From the NCBI GenBank assembly GCA_013076295.1, contig RQOL01000906.1, positions 5,894,297 to 5,958,296 on the forward strand: a DNA stretch of 64,000 bases, read 5' to 3'. The notes beneath the pieces were generated by a model. The model ran no database searches, had not been told where the DNA came from, and worked only from the letters and a program-made list of their open reading frames with translations. Positions 45,467-56,309 of this stretch are shown piece by piece. How positions within the stretch are numbered: the stretch's first letter is position 1; every line of letters begins with the position of its first letter. Position numbers and translations under genes: made by a program. The stretch is from Sanderia malayensis. Lineage: Eukaryota > Cnidaria > Scyphozoa > Semaeostomeae > Pelagiidae.

Positions 45467-46165
45467 TTATGGCCTAGGTAGACGACTTTTTTTAGCAGCA
45501 AAGGTGCATTTCGAGGCTTTTACGCGGATATTGTGTTCACGGAAAAGTTGTAAAACAGTTTTGAGACGTGCAGGTGCACACTGTTGTTCAATAGAGTTCG
45601 CATAAATGATGACATCGTCAAAGTAGCAAAGACAGATATCGTATGTTAAGCCGGATAAGATTAATCCGATTGTTCTAGCAAACGTTGCAGGAGCAGTCCT
45701 CAAGCCATAGGGCATCCGTAGAAATTCGAATAGGCCGGCGGGTGTGATAAATGCTGTTTTTTCTCTGTCATCCGGTGACATGCTGACCTGCCAGTATCCA
45801 CTGCGTAAATCTAAAGTGCTAAAATATTTATTGTCGCTCAACGAATCAAGTAGGTCGTCCACGCGAGGCAAGGGATGGGCGTCCTGTCTCGTTATTAAAT
45901 TTACTTTTCGATAATCAATGCAAAAGCGATATGTGCCGTCCTTCTTTTTGACGAGCACGACAGGTGAAGCCCATGGACTAATACTAGGCTGTATAACATT
46001 TTGCTTCAACATATCTGAGACCTGAGTATTAACTTCTTCACGAAAATGAAAAGGCAATCGTCTGGGGTACTGTGGAATGGGTGTAGAATCTCCCGTGTTA
46101 ATTCTATGGGACACGACTGTGGTATGCCCAAGTTCATTGTTAAATACATGCGGAAAAGCTAACAA
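45467..46165 (-). CDS. Gypsy-2 reverse transcriptase
   Basis: 232 codons: SPWASPVVLVKKKDGTYRFC, IDYRKVNLITRQDAHPLPR, FSTLDLRSGYWQV, LFEFLRMPYGLRTAPATFAR and the catalytic box YFDD (YLDD/YVDD is usual). Ends in the thumb at a frameshift. Overlaps the upstream frame by 26 bp. Confidence 0.85.
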   Translation of the reverse strand: MLAFPHVFNNELGHTTVVSHRINTGDSTPIPQYPRRLPFHFREEVNTQVSDMLKQNVIQPSISPWASPVVLVKKKDGTYRFCIDYRKVNLITRQDAHPLPRVDDLLDSLSDNKYFSTLDLRSGYWQVSMSPDDREKTAFITPAGLFEFLRMPYGLRTAPATFARTIGLILSGLTYDICLCYFDDVIIYANSIEQQCAPARLKTVLQLFREHNIRVKASKCTFAAKKSRLPRP

Positions 46166-46900
46166 TGTCTCCCGGATATGTTCTTTCTGAAGGTTCGCTT
46201 AAATTACAAATCATACCTAACTGACTATGACAACTCTTAGGCACTTGGGCCTGAAAAACACACTCAGTACGACTTGGTATAACTACATCATTCAGCGAGG
46301 TCACAAAAGCTGGTCCATGATCAGTAGACTGTACAAATGCAGGTAATCGGCCCTCCCGGGGGGATGAACTGGAAAATGCTGCAAACCCAGGTGGTGGCCT
46401 GCGCGCAGAGTCTGGTAACGGAATTAATGGGGAGCTACCATGCAACAAAACAAGACAATAAGAATTCCCTAAGGTAGCTAGCTGTAGCTGGTTAGAGGTG
46501 AGAAAATCCCATCCCAAGACGCATTGAAGATTTTGCAGTACATTGTCACACACGATAAATTCGCCCGAATAACACAAATCATTACAATGAAATTTTATGG
46601 ATACGACTACTGAGCCCAGAGACTCCAAAGTTGTTCCGTAATAGAAATACATGTGGTGGAAATACTTCTGAGAGTGGGGCATGGCTGGTTGCGTTGTTTA
46701 CAGTTTTCAGAGATTTGCTGAAACACAGCCGAACTGATAATGGACTTCATTGAACCTGTGTCAATGAGTGCCGATACTCCAATATTGGAAATTTTGCAAA
46801 ATAGCAAGGGTTGGCGAGCAGAATAAAATGTTTGAGCTGAGGGGGAAATAGAAGTATCTCCAAAAGAAAATATAGAAGGGTGCTGATCGCTCCAACCCAT
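46140..46900 (-). pseudogene. Gypsy-2 aspartic protease and linker
   Basis: Frame 46900-46607 carries GVSALIDTGSMKSIISSAV, the D-T-G active site. After a frame change 46682-46140 continues with a flap-like region and CVLGWDFLTSNQLQL, the C-terminal protease motif, then a linker toward RT. Confidence 0.8.
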
Positions 46901-46954
46901 TAACGAGGCACCCCTTGGTAGTTTAAAGACGATAATTCAACTTACTTACTACGG

Positions 46955-47645
46955 TCTTCTTTGTTTTCTCTTTCTCTCCATCCCCTTCGGCGGTTGTTGG
47001 CACATTCCTGGGCCGTGTGTCCCCAGCCGGAACACACGGGGCATCGGCCAGGGGCTGACGGGCACTGGCGGGCAATATGGCCTTCCCTGCGGCATCTGAA
47101 GCAACGCACACCGTTGGTGCGGGGTGTTGTTATTTTTTATTATTATTATTATTTCGAATGGCGAAAGATACCATAGCATCCAACGTTGACACGGGCTCTG
47201 TTTCCAAGAGCTTCAATTGGATGGTTGCTGGAAAGCCTTTCAAGAACTTTCGTTTTAACAACCCATCGTAGGCATCGGCAGATAAATCCGGCTGGGCATC
47301 CGTGAGTGACGTTTTTAAACGCCATAAAAACAACGTTGGATCTTCTGAGGGCCGTAGGGTAGATTCCTCAAAGGCACGATAATGACGTTCACGATCCACA
47401 GCCGGGGTGAAGCATTGTCGTAGACTGGCTGTCAAGTGAGGAAAAGTATCCTTCTCGCCTGCCTCCAGCGAATCGTAGTAAGCTGCTGCATGGCCATGTA
47501 AAAAGGCGGGCAATTTGGCTAGTCGTTTGGCATCGGTATCCCAGCCATTGGCAAGAGCACAACGATGAAAATGTTTTAACCAAGTATCAAAATTCCCTTC
47601 ACTAAAACGTTCTGGGATAATATTTGCCATTGTGGGTTTGCTCAT
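46955..47645 (-). pseudogene. Gypsy-2 gag with two CCHC knuckles, frameshifted
   Basis: Likely start MSKPTMANIIPERF at 47645, just after the primer-binding region. The capsid has FDTWLKHFHRCALANGWD and LKRKFLKGFPATIQLKLL. Five AAT codons then a poly-A run end the frame (47120-47150). Shifting by one base restores CFRCRREGHIARQC and CPVCSGWGHTAQEC, two C-x2-C-x4-H-x4-C knuckles (47105-47005). The shift sits in a trinucleotide/poly-A repeat. Confidence 0.82.
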
Positions 47646-47664
47646 CCCGCTCCTGTGACCAATT

Positions 47665-47764
47665 TGTAACGTTCGGAAGCCAGAGAATTTAGCCAGAAAG
47701 ACGACGTGTTTACGCTCCGTATTCTTCAATCACAAAATCTTAACTGAACATTTTCTAAACTTGA
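47665..47764 (-). repeat. Truncated 5' LTR of Gypsy-2
   Basis: Matches the low-coordinate 100 bp of the 3' LTR (32810 onward), then identity stops abruptly at 47764, so most of this LTR has been lost. On minus it is followed by TGGTCACAGGAGCGGG, a candidate primer-binding site. Confidence 0.82.
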
Positions 47765-48209
47765 TGCAATCCGGGCCGGTAGGCTAACCGCCCAATTTCT
47801 TGCAATAGCTTAAATAGTACTTAATTGTCCTGGCTTTATTGATACATTTGTATCATGACCAGGGATATAGTCCCAAGAAATTGACAAGGGGGGCTCAAAG
47901 CAAAAATTTAAGCAAGGGTGCAGCATTCAATACGGGGACCTTGAGTAAATTTTTCACTGAAGAACATTTTTGATTACCATTTTTAGATGTAGCAAGGGAA
48001 AAGTACAATTGCGCTTTGGCAGTTACCCCTGACTGCCATAAAAGGAGCACGAGATACAATGACGTGCATCGTACAAGGAGATGAAATAACGCCTCATTGG
48101 ATAATTTAGCACAATACTACATTCTTTAATCAACATTGTTTCATTGTAAACGTTGAAGAATGAAATTTATTGTTGATCTTCCATTGTCGCATTGTTAAGC
48201 TACTTCATG
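47765..48209. other. No supported gene
   Basis: Replaces the missing LTR sequence of Gypsy-2. Contains TTTATTGATACATTTGTATC, a short imperfect palindrome, and nothing codable. Confidence 0.35.
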
Positions 48210-48878
48210 TTACTACTCCCCGTATGGACGTAGCGCTTGCGCGTCGGCAACAATTGTGACAGAAGTTGATTCTGTAATTAATGCACGACCACTGGCATAC
48301 ATTGCAGACGACACGGATGGGATAACGTATGCACTGACGCCTTCCCAATTGATCAATAGTAAGAGCTTACAATGTTTGCCATCCGAAAATAGAACGAACA
48401 TTTTTAGTACATCCGAAAGTTTATCAAAAAGAGGACGTATCATCGAACACCGTTAATGTAGTTCACGAACAAATTGAAGAAAGAATATTTACTGTCTTTT
48501 CTACAGGCTTTCATACCACAATGGGTGAGCAAGGAACCTGTTATAAATGTTAATAATATTGTTATTCTTAGAAACGTTCAGAAGAGAAGAAATTTCTGGA
48601 AATTAGCTAGGGTAATTGATCTGTTCAAAGGAAAAGATGGATCAGCCAGGGTAGCCAAGATGCAGGTTGCATCAACAGAAGGTAAGAAGGTATTAAGTCG
48701 AGCCTTGAAATTATTAATAAATCTAGAAATTCGTACTAGATATTCTTTTGCCTGTCAGCAAGGCAAGCCAAAAGCTGTGCAAGCGCAAGGCACGCCAGAT
48801 ACCGCAACTGGTAGGCCAAACCGATCTGCAGCAGTTATCGCAGAACTAACCAGGAGGGACAACTTACAGACTCTTTAG
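48210..48878 (+). pseudogene. BEL/Pao integrase C-terminal remnant
   Basis: TEVDSVINARPLAYI followed by LTPSQLINSKSL (48253-48370) is the end of a BEL/Pao integrase core. After a frame break, KKEYLLSFLQAF, NNIVILRNVQKRRNFWKLAR and VIDLFKGKDGSARVAKMQV form the DUF5641-type C-terminal domain, ending with RPNRSAAVIAELTRRDNLQ and a stop. Only the 3' end of pol is present; no LTR is confirmed. Confidence 0.8.
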
Positions 48879-49195
48879 TCTTTGCATTTAACAGACGCTT
48901 TATTATATTTTCAACTTTGTATTTTAGATTATAGAATATTATATCATCTTGTAATTCGAATTATTTAGTCACATGATGTTTTTTGACGGTTTAAACACAG
49001 ATTTGGGAGAGAAAGGCAGAAGGGAAACTCAACTCATTCTCAGAGGACACTTTTTTATGCACATGTGCTAACAAGAAACGTGCAAACGAGGTTAATGCAT
49101 GTAAAAGATTTTTACGCTCTTTGCTTCAGTGTAGAAGTTTATTGTATCTTTTCAACACATTCTTGTATTTCGTTAAAAATCCGAAAAAGACCTGT
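48879..49195. other. 3' flank of the BEL/Pao remnant
   Basis: AT-rich. GATTTGGGAGAGAAAGGCAG near 49002-49021 is purine-rich and could be a polypurine tract; no LTR partner is found. Confidence 0.3.
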
Positions 49196-49302
49196 GTAAA
49201 TCGGATTTCAAATCGTTGCTGCTCAGCATTGAACTGCAGAAATGACAAAAGTGCGAACCATGAAGTTACTTTTTATCGGTTTCCAAGTGAATTTGTGCGG
49301 TG
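49196..49302 (+). CDS. THAP-domain N-terminal exon (isolated)
   Basis: Reads CCSALNCRNDKSANHEVTFY then RFPSEFVR, with a donor CG|GTGAGT directly after. C-x-A-x-x-C followed by F-x-R-F-P is the start of the THAP zinc-binding DNA-binding domain (C2CH). THAP domains occur in host factors and in P/Kolobok-type transposases. No following exon was found before 50200, where another element starts. Exact start uncertain. Confidence 0.55.
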
Positions 49303-49309
49303 AGTCTTA

Positions 49310-50220
49310 ACGGGTTGGGACGAGATATCAAATATTTCTTTCATTCATTTATGAACAAAAATTGAAATTTGCACTAGCACATATTCTGACCTAGGGCCTG
49401 ATTATATGAGAGTTTTCAGCCTGTTTGTAACTTTAGCCGGGCTGAAATTAATCCTCTAAACCTATCATAACATGAAGCGTGCACTGGGCTCGAAAACCTC
49501 TGGGTTCATCTCAGTGTCCTTGACAACATTTCTTAACATGCTTCAACCTGATCTTATAAACCTTACATTGTAGTAAACCTAAGCTGTATTGTATTGTATT
49601 AATTACTAAATGTTTTAGCTGTTGAATGAAATGAATTTGATTTTGAATTTGATTTGATTTGAATTTATCTTCCACTTCTGCGTTGCGTGCAGCTTCTGGC
49701 AGTCTGGCAGCTTCTTTTTCAAAATAAGGCTAATGTTTTTCCATTTTTTTCGAAGCCTGCGCGGCAAGACGTCACGACCCAACAGCATCAAAAGCGCCGA
49801 CAGGGAGTTTCCCTTCTACCTTTCTCCCCTTATTCTGTAGCTTAAACAACCAGTGGAGTGTGTAAAGGTTGTTGTTGTTGCTAAAGGGAGCGGATTTACG
49901 CATAACAATCACGCGATCTAGGGTATTTGACAGAAAAACGTATAGAGATTTGGAAAGAAATAGACTCTCACGAGATAGAGGTACAGTCGTGGATGTATGG
50001 ACGTAAATTTGGAAGAACTTTGGTTTACTGACCTCTTCTTGAAAGTATATAAAAATGACTGCTGGAAGTTTCGAGGTAACAGAAACATGTATAGTAACTA
50101 GCAGATTGCTGTGAAGTTTTTCTTGATATGGAAATAGAACTTCCGGGGTAGTTTAATTTTAGGAACTGCTGGGCATTGTTGGTCCGCATATCACCAAGAA
50201 AACAACCCATTTAAGAAAAC
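49310..50220. other. Repeat-like sequence, no gene
   Basis: GGGCCTGATTATATGAGAG (49394-49412) and CAGCCTGTTTGTAACTTTAG resemble ends of coral-type MITEs, but no inverted partner is clear. The remainder is AT-rich and non-coding. Confidence 0.3.
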
Positions 50221-50231
50221 AAATCGCCCCT

Positions 50232-50745
50232 CATGAAAAACTGGCTCTAACTATGCGATGTTTGGCTACAGCGGAATTGTTTGAGGACTTCGCGTATTCT
50301 TTTCGAATTCACCGTTCAAAAATTGCAGCATTTGTTCCTAAAGTATGTAAAGTAATTTACGAGACCATCAAAGATGTGTATTTCAAATTTCCTTTTTCAC
50401 CAGACCTCTAGAACCTGCATGCGAAGGGTATTGAAGACAGATAGCAATTTCCTACTTTTATTGGTGCAGCAGATGGAAAAAACATTGTCATCAGGCACCC
50501 AGCTTGCTCAGTGTTAGGTTATTATAATTATGAACTCTTTCTTAGTATAGTTCTGCTAGCCATCGTTGATTTTGACAATACGTTTTTGTATGTTGATGTT
50601 GGTTGTCAAGGTCTAATAATTGACGGAGGAGTGTACAGGCATTCAGTAGTCTACAAGGCATTGCTAGATGGAACTGTTGGGCTACCAGATCCACAGCCAT
50701 TACCGCAATCTTCTGATCCATGTTTGAAGTTAATTCCACTTTGCT
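50232..50745 (+). pseudogene. Second Harbinger transposase, truncated
   Basis: Reads KLALTMRCLATAELFEDFAY, a stop, then FIGAADGKNIVIRHP (first Asp), YYNYELFLSIVLLAIVDFDN, FLYVDVGCQGLIIDGGVYRH (second Asp) and GLPDPQPLPQSSDPCLK. It stops before the catalytic Glu; the C-terminal third is missing. It belongs to a different DDE_Tnp_4 lineage from 43365-44582. Confidence 0.8.
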
Positions 50746-50791
50746 ACTGTCAACTATTTAATGTTTTAAATGCAATTCTTTATATTTACCT

Positions 50792-51750
50792 CTATATACT
50801 ACTATTTGCTGTAGGTGTTGGTGATTCATTAATTGAACCAGATGAAGATCCTTGAACACTTTCTGCCTGGGGAAGAAGATATCCTTGAAGCTGTATAATC
50901 TGGTTGGCTGGTTGTGGCTGGTGGAATGCCTGATAGCAAAGCTGTATTAACTGTTGTTGAAACTGCAACTTTACTGTAGCTTTTCCTTCTGAATTTGACA
51001 TGCTGCGATGCATTTGTAAAATCATGTCTACAAAGCAACGATCTTCATCAAAATCCCCACGATGATCAATTACTTCAATTTATCGGTTGGAAATTTTTTG
51101 AAGTGCAATTGTTTCATTTTCCATCATCTTTTGGCCGATTCTCTTCCATTTTCTTTCATTCTCCGAGATAATTTAGCAGATAGACGATTACTGCTTTGAT
51201 ATTTCATATCAACGGGTCGTATTTCGGCACACACGGATGCAATGTTGCTGACTGTACCTCTAGGAGTTAGGGCGTTTTGCAAGAATTGCACTGCAGCAAA
51301 AACCTTTTCGTAGACCGTATAAGCCCCTGCTCCACTTTTCTTAGAACTCTCTTGCTCACGTTTTTCAACCCCGTGATATGTTCTCAAGCTGACCATTTTG
51401 TCATGCACTTGCTTTATTGAAGACACACCAACACCTTCACTTTGCAAATTATGGAGAATAACTGCCATCGATTTGTTATGACGATCTCTGTTATGATACC
51501 GTGCGTGCTGCATGTTAAATAAATTGTCTTTCGTCGACCATAGGTCTAGAAGCAAGAAACCCTCATCATCTTTCATTTCGAAATCTGCTTTCTTTGACGG
51601 ACGACGTCGTTTCTTATGTGCCGCTTTAACAGGCCGAGGCAAAGGAGTAACAACTAACTCACTGGCCGGCTCTTCGTATACATTGGAAATCTTCCAGTTC
51701 TCGCGTGACAATTCTTGTAAAATTGTCATTTTCTTGCTCTGCCCTGTCAT
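50792..51750 (-). pseudogene. MADF-type DNA-binding protein of the second Harbinger element
   Basis: Frame 51750-51124 has a basic leader (AHKKRRRPSKKADFE) and an MADF/Myb-SANT-like domain, EGFLLLDLWSTKDNLFNMQH through VSSIKQVHDKMVSLRTYHG and VYEKVFAAVQFL. A stop or shift at 51122 separates it from a C-terminal piece (51025-50792) with DMILQMHRSMSN and a Gln-rich tail. Convergent with the transposase fragment. Confidence 0.72.
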
Positions 51751-52114
51751 CTATTCTTCTTTGCACGAATTCTGCGAAGCATTTTGGAACATTCATTGTG
51801 TGGAATTTTCTCTTCATATTTATGTTGTTTGCTTCAGACACATGCACAAATAAAACTAAAGTTGGCCTCTGTTGCCTCTTTGCAACATTTATAAACGTCA
51901 CCAGACAGTCGGTCCTTTTACGTTTCCTTCATCTGGAGAATCAAGTTGTTTTGATTCTATTTGTTTCCCTGCAATATTATCAGCATGAAAAAACATTCTT
52001 TTGCTTTTTTTGGATACAAAGATAGCTTCAGACGGGCCCCAGACAGTTTATATTTGACCTGTCTCGGAATATTGCAGCAAAAGTTGCCCAGTGTAACCCG
52101 ACCTTGAAAAAATA

Positions 52115-52448
52115 CCGTATTTACTCCAGTGAGCGCCGCAGCCCTTATTTAATTTAGAGTACTTTTGATGCGGCGCTTATTCGGGGGTGACGCTCCTACG
52201 GGGTGGCGCTTTTTAAAAACTCTGTCATTTTTTAATAAATCAAGTCAGTTTTAAACAATCTTTTAGTAGTAAAATATACAAGTTTGAAATAATTAAGTGT
52301 GTTTTGATACAAGAAAATAAATTCCCAAAGTAGCGTCGCATTTTCAAAAATGATAACTGCGGCGCTGATTCGGGGGCGGCGCTCTTTAACTTTATCTCTT
52401 TCAAATGCGGCGCTCATACGGGGACGGCGCTCACTCGAGCAAATACGG
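52115..52448. mobile_element. MITE E, copy 2
   Basis: TA-flanked (52113-52114, 52449-52450); ends CCGTATTTACTCxAGTGAGC inverted. Over 300 bp align with copy 1 at 25019-25391, including TTTTGATACAAGAAAATAAA. Confidence 0.82.
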
Positions 52449-52539
52449 TAAGTCCCTATTCGGAGTTTCATTGTTTCACAAAAACTTTCTTCCAATTAAA
52501 ATCATTTTATCGCCTCAACTTATCCTATGTATTTGGCTT

Positions 52540-52650
52540 GTTTTCGGCATTCAGTGCCACAGGTGTCCCTCATATTGACACTGACACAAGTGGGTTTTTA
52601 GTTCATATCAAATATCCCGCCAACCAGGTCTTGCTGGCGGGATAATTGAT
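52540..52650 (-). repeat. Inverted fragment of D-family element
   Basis: GGCATTCAGTGCCACAGGTG and ATCCCGCCAACC match D-element interior in reverse orientation. Ends truncated. Confidence 0.6.
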
Positions 52651-52702
52651 ATGAAATGATAATTGACATGATAATTGATTGATATGATATAGAAAAATTT
52701 AA

Positions 52703-53730
52703 AGGGCTTATGCAGCCTAAAATGACATAGCTATAGTTTTTTTGCTGAAAAGTATAGAATTTAACATGTTTATCAACATGCCGCAAATAGAATTTTAAAA
52801 TATTTTGTAGTTTCTGAGTTATTCATTGTCAAAATAGGGAATTTGGACAAATCCTGTTGAAGAAATTGACATCAGAATGGTGCGAAATCGCAGACACCTT
52901 TGCGCACCACGGCTAACAAAAACAACAAGCCGGTCTGACTGAACGTCGTCAATATGCAACCCAAAATATGTAAACAAATACTAACAAAAAATATTAAAAA
53001 AGCATTTCATGGTCGATCATGTATTGTAGGGGAACCCAACAGCGCGAGTTGGACCAACACTAAATTCATCTCTCTCCATAAGTCCCGTCGTAACTCTTCT
53101 AAAGACCTGGATTCGGCCCTAACTATGTACTGAAGACAAAACAGTGCCACGAAGAAAACTCATATGATTCCATAAAATTAAGGTTTAACAGTTGCCAAAC
53201 ACTTATTTATTTATTTAATTTGTCTTGAACTACTATTTTCGCAATCCGATATTTTGAAAAGATTTTAGCCAGACACTGTTTTAACAGGCCGGGTAGCTCT
53301 TGCTCAGAGAACAATAGTTCAAGAACAATAGCTCGATTCATTCTGGCGTCACATCGAACCAAAATCTTGAAAGTTTTATTTTTTACAAAGTTTGTTAAAA
53401 GTTCTGTATTTAATTGAAAGCAACGAAAATAAACTCATAATGAGAGGAAAATATTGCGCTTTTAGGAAGTGGTGAGAGAATTTAAATCGGCGTCACCTAA
53501 GTCGAGTTATTAAAAAAAACTTTAGTGCGCGGCCAAATTTTCCCATACTGACCCCTATAAAAATGATTCGCGTGTCATCAAACTGACGTCATAGCTCTTC
53601 CACAGACCTGGGTGTTTGAGCCTGAAAAAAACTACACTCGTCAGAAAACACTCCAAATAGGTTCATGCTGATACTCAGATTTTTTTTTGCATTTCCGTAG
53701 AAAGTGGACATTTCAGGCTGCATAAGCCCT
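52703..53730. mobile_element. TTAA-flanked element K1c
   Basis: TTAA at 52699-52702 and 53731-53734; ends AGGGCTTATGCAGCCTAAA and its inverse. Aligns with K1b in its subterminal regions. In the place of the K1b ATG block it has ATATCGGATTG on minus, so the exon-like reading frame has lost its start. Confidence 0.78.
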
Positions 53731-53967
53731 TTAAGAATTAATGAAATCGAGGCAAATCATTTTTCCGGGTTTTCAGTTTTCAGTTGCAATTTTCAACTGA
53801 TTATCAATCCATCCTATATACAATTCTAAACACTTACAATTACAACTACAATACAATTTAAGCACAAAGCATTCCTGAAAATTAAATACACAAGAGAATA
53901 CAAAAAATACAGAACAAATTAAGGAAAAAACTACATTACATTATTGTATATAAGATAGATTGATTAA

Positions 53968-55492
53968 AGGCCTACTGCAATCAAAAAAAGTGATATGATT
54001 TTTTTACATTTCATGGTAAACCTATTCGAACTGATCATAAAACCGTTTCCAGAATGAAAATTGATCCAGTAGAATTGTTTTTACAAGCCCGCAAAGTCGT
54101 CGATTTTGCCATTTCAACTGCGACAAACGTGACGTAATAACCAGGACCCATTTCAAGTTTTTGTATTGAAGTGTATTGTAGCTTTTTGCTTCACTCCGTC
54201 TAGCTCAATAAATAACTAATTAATTAAAAATCGCATCCCAAGGCATAAATATTAAAGTGCTTTCACAAATTTTAAAATTTTTTTCATAATTTTAGAAAGC
54301 GATTTGGGGGGAGTAAATGGGGTCTGATTTGGGGCAGTTTTGGTCGTGACGTCAAACTGCGGGAGGGCGATCAGCCGCGGCGGAGAGCGGAAGCAAACAA
54401 CGGGGATTATCAGTGTCGAGATGAAATATACTTTTGCATTTGACTTGACTGAGTCGCATATGATGTATGTGTGAGAGAATGCAGAGATGTCTACATGGAC
54501 TATTTACGCTCAGAGTCTACACAAGAATCTACATGGACTATTTACGCTCAGAGTTGGCTTTTTAAGATATATCTGATGCTGCTAAGTTGTTGTCAGTCCA
54601 GTGTTATCAAAACGAATTACTTTTACATCACGTCTGGCTGGAACGCCAAGTTGCTTCAATGTTTTCATCGGGGTAGAAATTGGAGAAATAAAATAGAACT
54701 AATCGCAATATTCTGCATAGCAATTTATTATCATAGTCAGATGTGTTACAAGTTTTCTGTTGAACCACGATGGTTCCAAAATTCCAAATGGACAACAAAT
54801 GAAACTGGTGGTTCCGTAGCTTTATGTTTTTAATTTCTGTCTGGCCTATGTGTATTGTGAGCACGCCTTCAGCTCTCCTTATCTGTTTCATTTCAAATTT
54901 GTTTTTAAAACGGCTGCTTGAAAATACCATTTATTAATTAACTTAACTGCTGTAACAGCTTACTTTGCCTGGTCCTCTAACAACAACCCCGGCCATCGTG
55001 TTTGTTACTAGTTTTACTCACACAGCTCCGCCATCCATGATTTCTGACAAACTTCCTTTGTGAATGCTTCCAGCTGCTTGGAAATCAGACCGCGCGGAAT
55101 AAAATGTCTTTTGACTAACCGCGCGGTTTGTAGTACCCTTTTTCAAAGCGCCGCTATAGCGTTACCGTAGGTTCAATTTTTTTGGTTAATAGCTGAAACG
55201 ACGCGCGGAAAGTTATAGTTTTGATTCCTGGGAAGCGATTTTTTAATAAGGGCCGGGGTTACGCATAGTGCAGATTTGAAAACTTTTCCCTATACTCTCC
55301 CATTATAAAAGTCGATTTGTGTCCTGGTTATGACGTCATACCATGTCGCAGTCAGTGCCCCATTTCAAAGCCAAATTTAGTATACTTATCGTGATCGAAT
55401 AAAAACAAAACAGGCACCAAAGTAATCAGTAAAGATTAAAATTTCATTTTATGAAAAAAAACGGGAAGATGATTTTTGATTGCAGTAGGCCT
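53968..55492. mobile_element. TTAA-flanked element K2b
   Basis: TTAA at 53964-53967 and 55493-55496; ends AGGCCTACTGCAATCAAAAA and its inverse. Aligns with K2a. A 40-bp local duplication (TCTACATGGACTATTTACGC, twice, near 54490-54550) is specific to this copy. The minus frame 54628-54930 is conserved with K2a only because the DNA is shared. Confidence 0.8.
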
Positions 55493-55537
55493 TTAAGGAG
55501 GAGCTCTCTAAATAGGTAAACTAATCGAGAGATAGCA

Positions 55538-56165
55538 ATGTGATAAGTCCCTGTAGGTGAGAGAGAGTCGAGCAAAACACATGGACGTTGTCCTAGACTC
55601 ATTACATTGCGTCCCTGTGCTTAACTCGACTCTCGCTTACCAACAGTGGCTTATCACATTGCTAATTCAAAAACCGGACAAAAATGATTTGCTTCGATTT
55701 ACTTTATTCTTCTAGGACAATGATCTAAAAATCTATGACAATGATCTGTAGAGATGCCAGTCTGCTTGCAGGTTTGGTTGGCGGGATATTTGATATGAAA
55801 CAAAAAAAAGATTTGCGCCAGTGTCAGTCCGAGGGACACTTGTGGCACTGAATACTGAAAACAAACCAATTACAACCGAGAAGTTGAGACGATAAAATAA
55901 TTTCTTAATTGGAAACAATTTTGTGAAACTATGAAAATAAACGTATCGAAATTTAAGCAGCAAACCTATTGCGTAAATTGTAGAGTTTTAAACGGCAAGG
56001 AGGACTTTTCAGATTTCTCGGGTTGAAAATGCAGAACTCGTAAATTCAAATGGTTGAAAAAGTAAGGGTTTTGAAAACATTACATTTGCAAGTCCTGCTA
56101 TCAACAAATAAATTGCTATATCAATGCAAAAGAAAAGGTTTCACAAATAAACAATGCCAAACCCT
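55538..56165. mobile_element. Partial D-family element with foldback start (D0)
   Basis: ATGTGATAAGTCCCTGT (55538) and its inverse near 55637-55655 form a hairpin around AGACTCATTACATTGCGTCC. D interior (GACAATGATCTGTA, GGTTTGGTTGGCGGGATAT) follows to 56165. A diverged right end of the same family (ACACAGGGACGCAATG) is found at 58762-58777, so later insertions may have split this copy. Confidence 0.5.
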
Positions 56166-56171
56166 TAATGA

Positions 56172-56295
56172 GTGTACCGTATTTCTTCTAAAGAACGCCG
56201 CCCTCTGATAAACGCCACCCTCTATTGAACGCCGCACATCCAGCATTTGTAATAAACGCCCCCTCTAATGAACGCCGCCCTGTATTGAACGCCGC
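56172..56295. repeat. MITE-like ACCGTATTTCTTC/ACGCCGCCCTCT block
   Basis: Starts ACCGTATTTCTTCTAAAGAA and repeats GAACGCCGCxC about six times. Ends resemble half of a MITE; the right end is missing. Confidence 0.5.
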
Positions 56296-56309
56296 TGTTG
56301 GTGGAGCGA

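Noticed and set aside
54471..54930. 120- and 100-codon frames on opposite strands
   Set aside because: Both fall in element K2b and are kept in K2a only through shared DNA; stops differ between copies, so coding selection is not supported.
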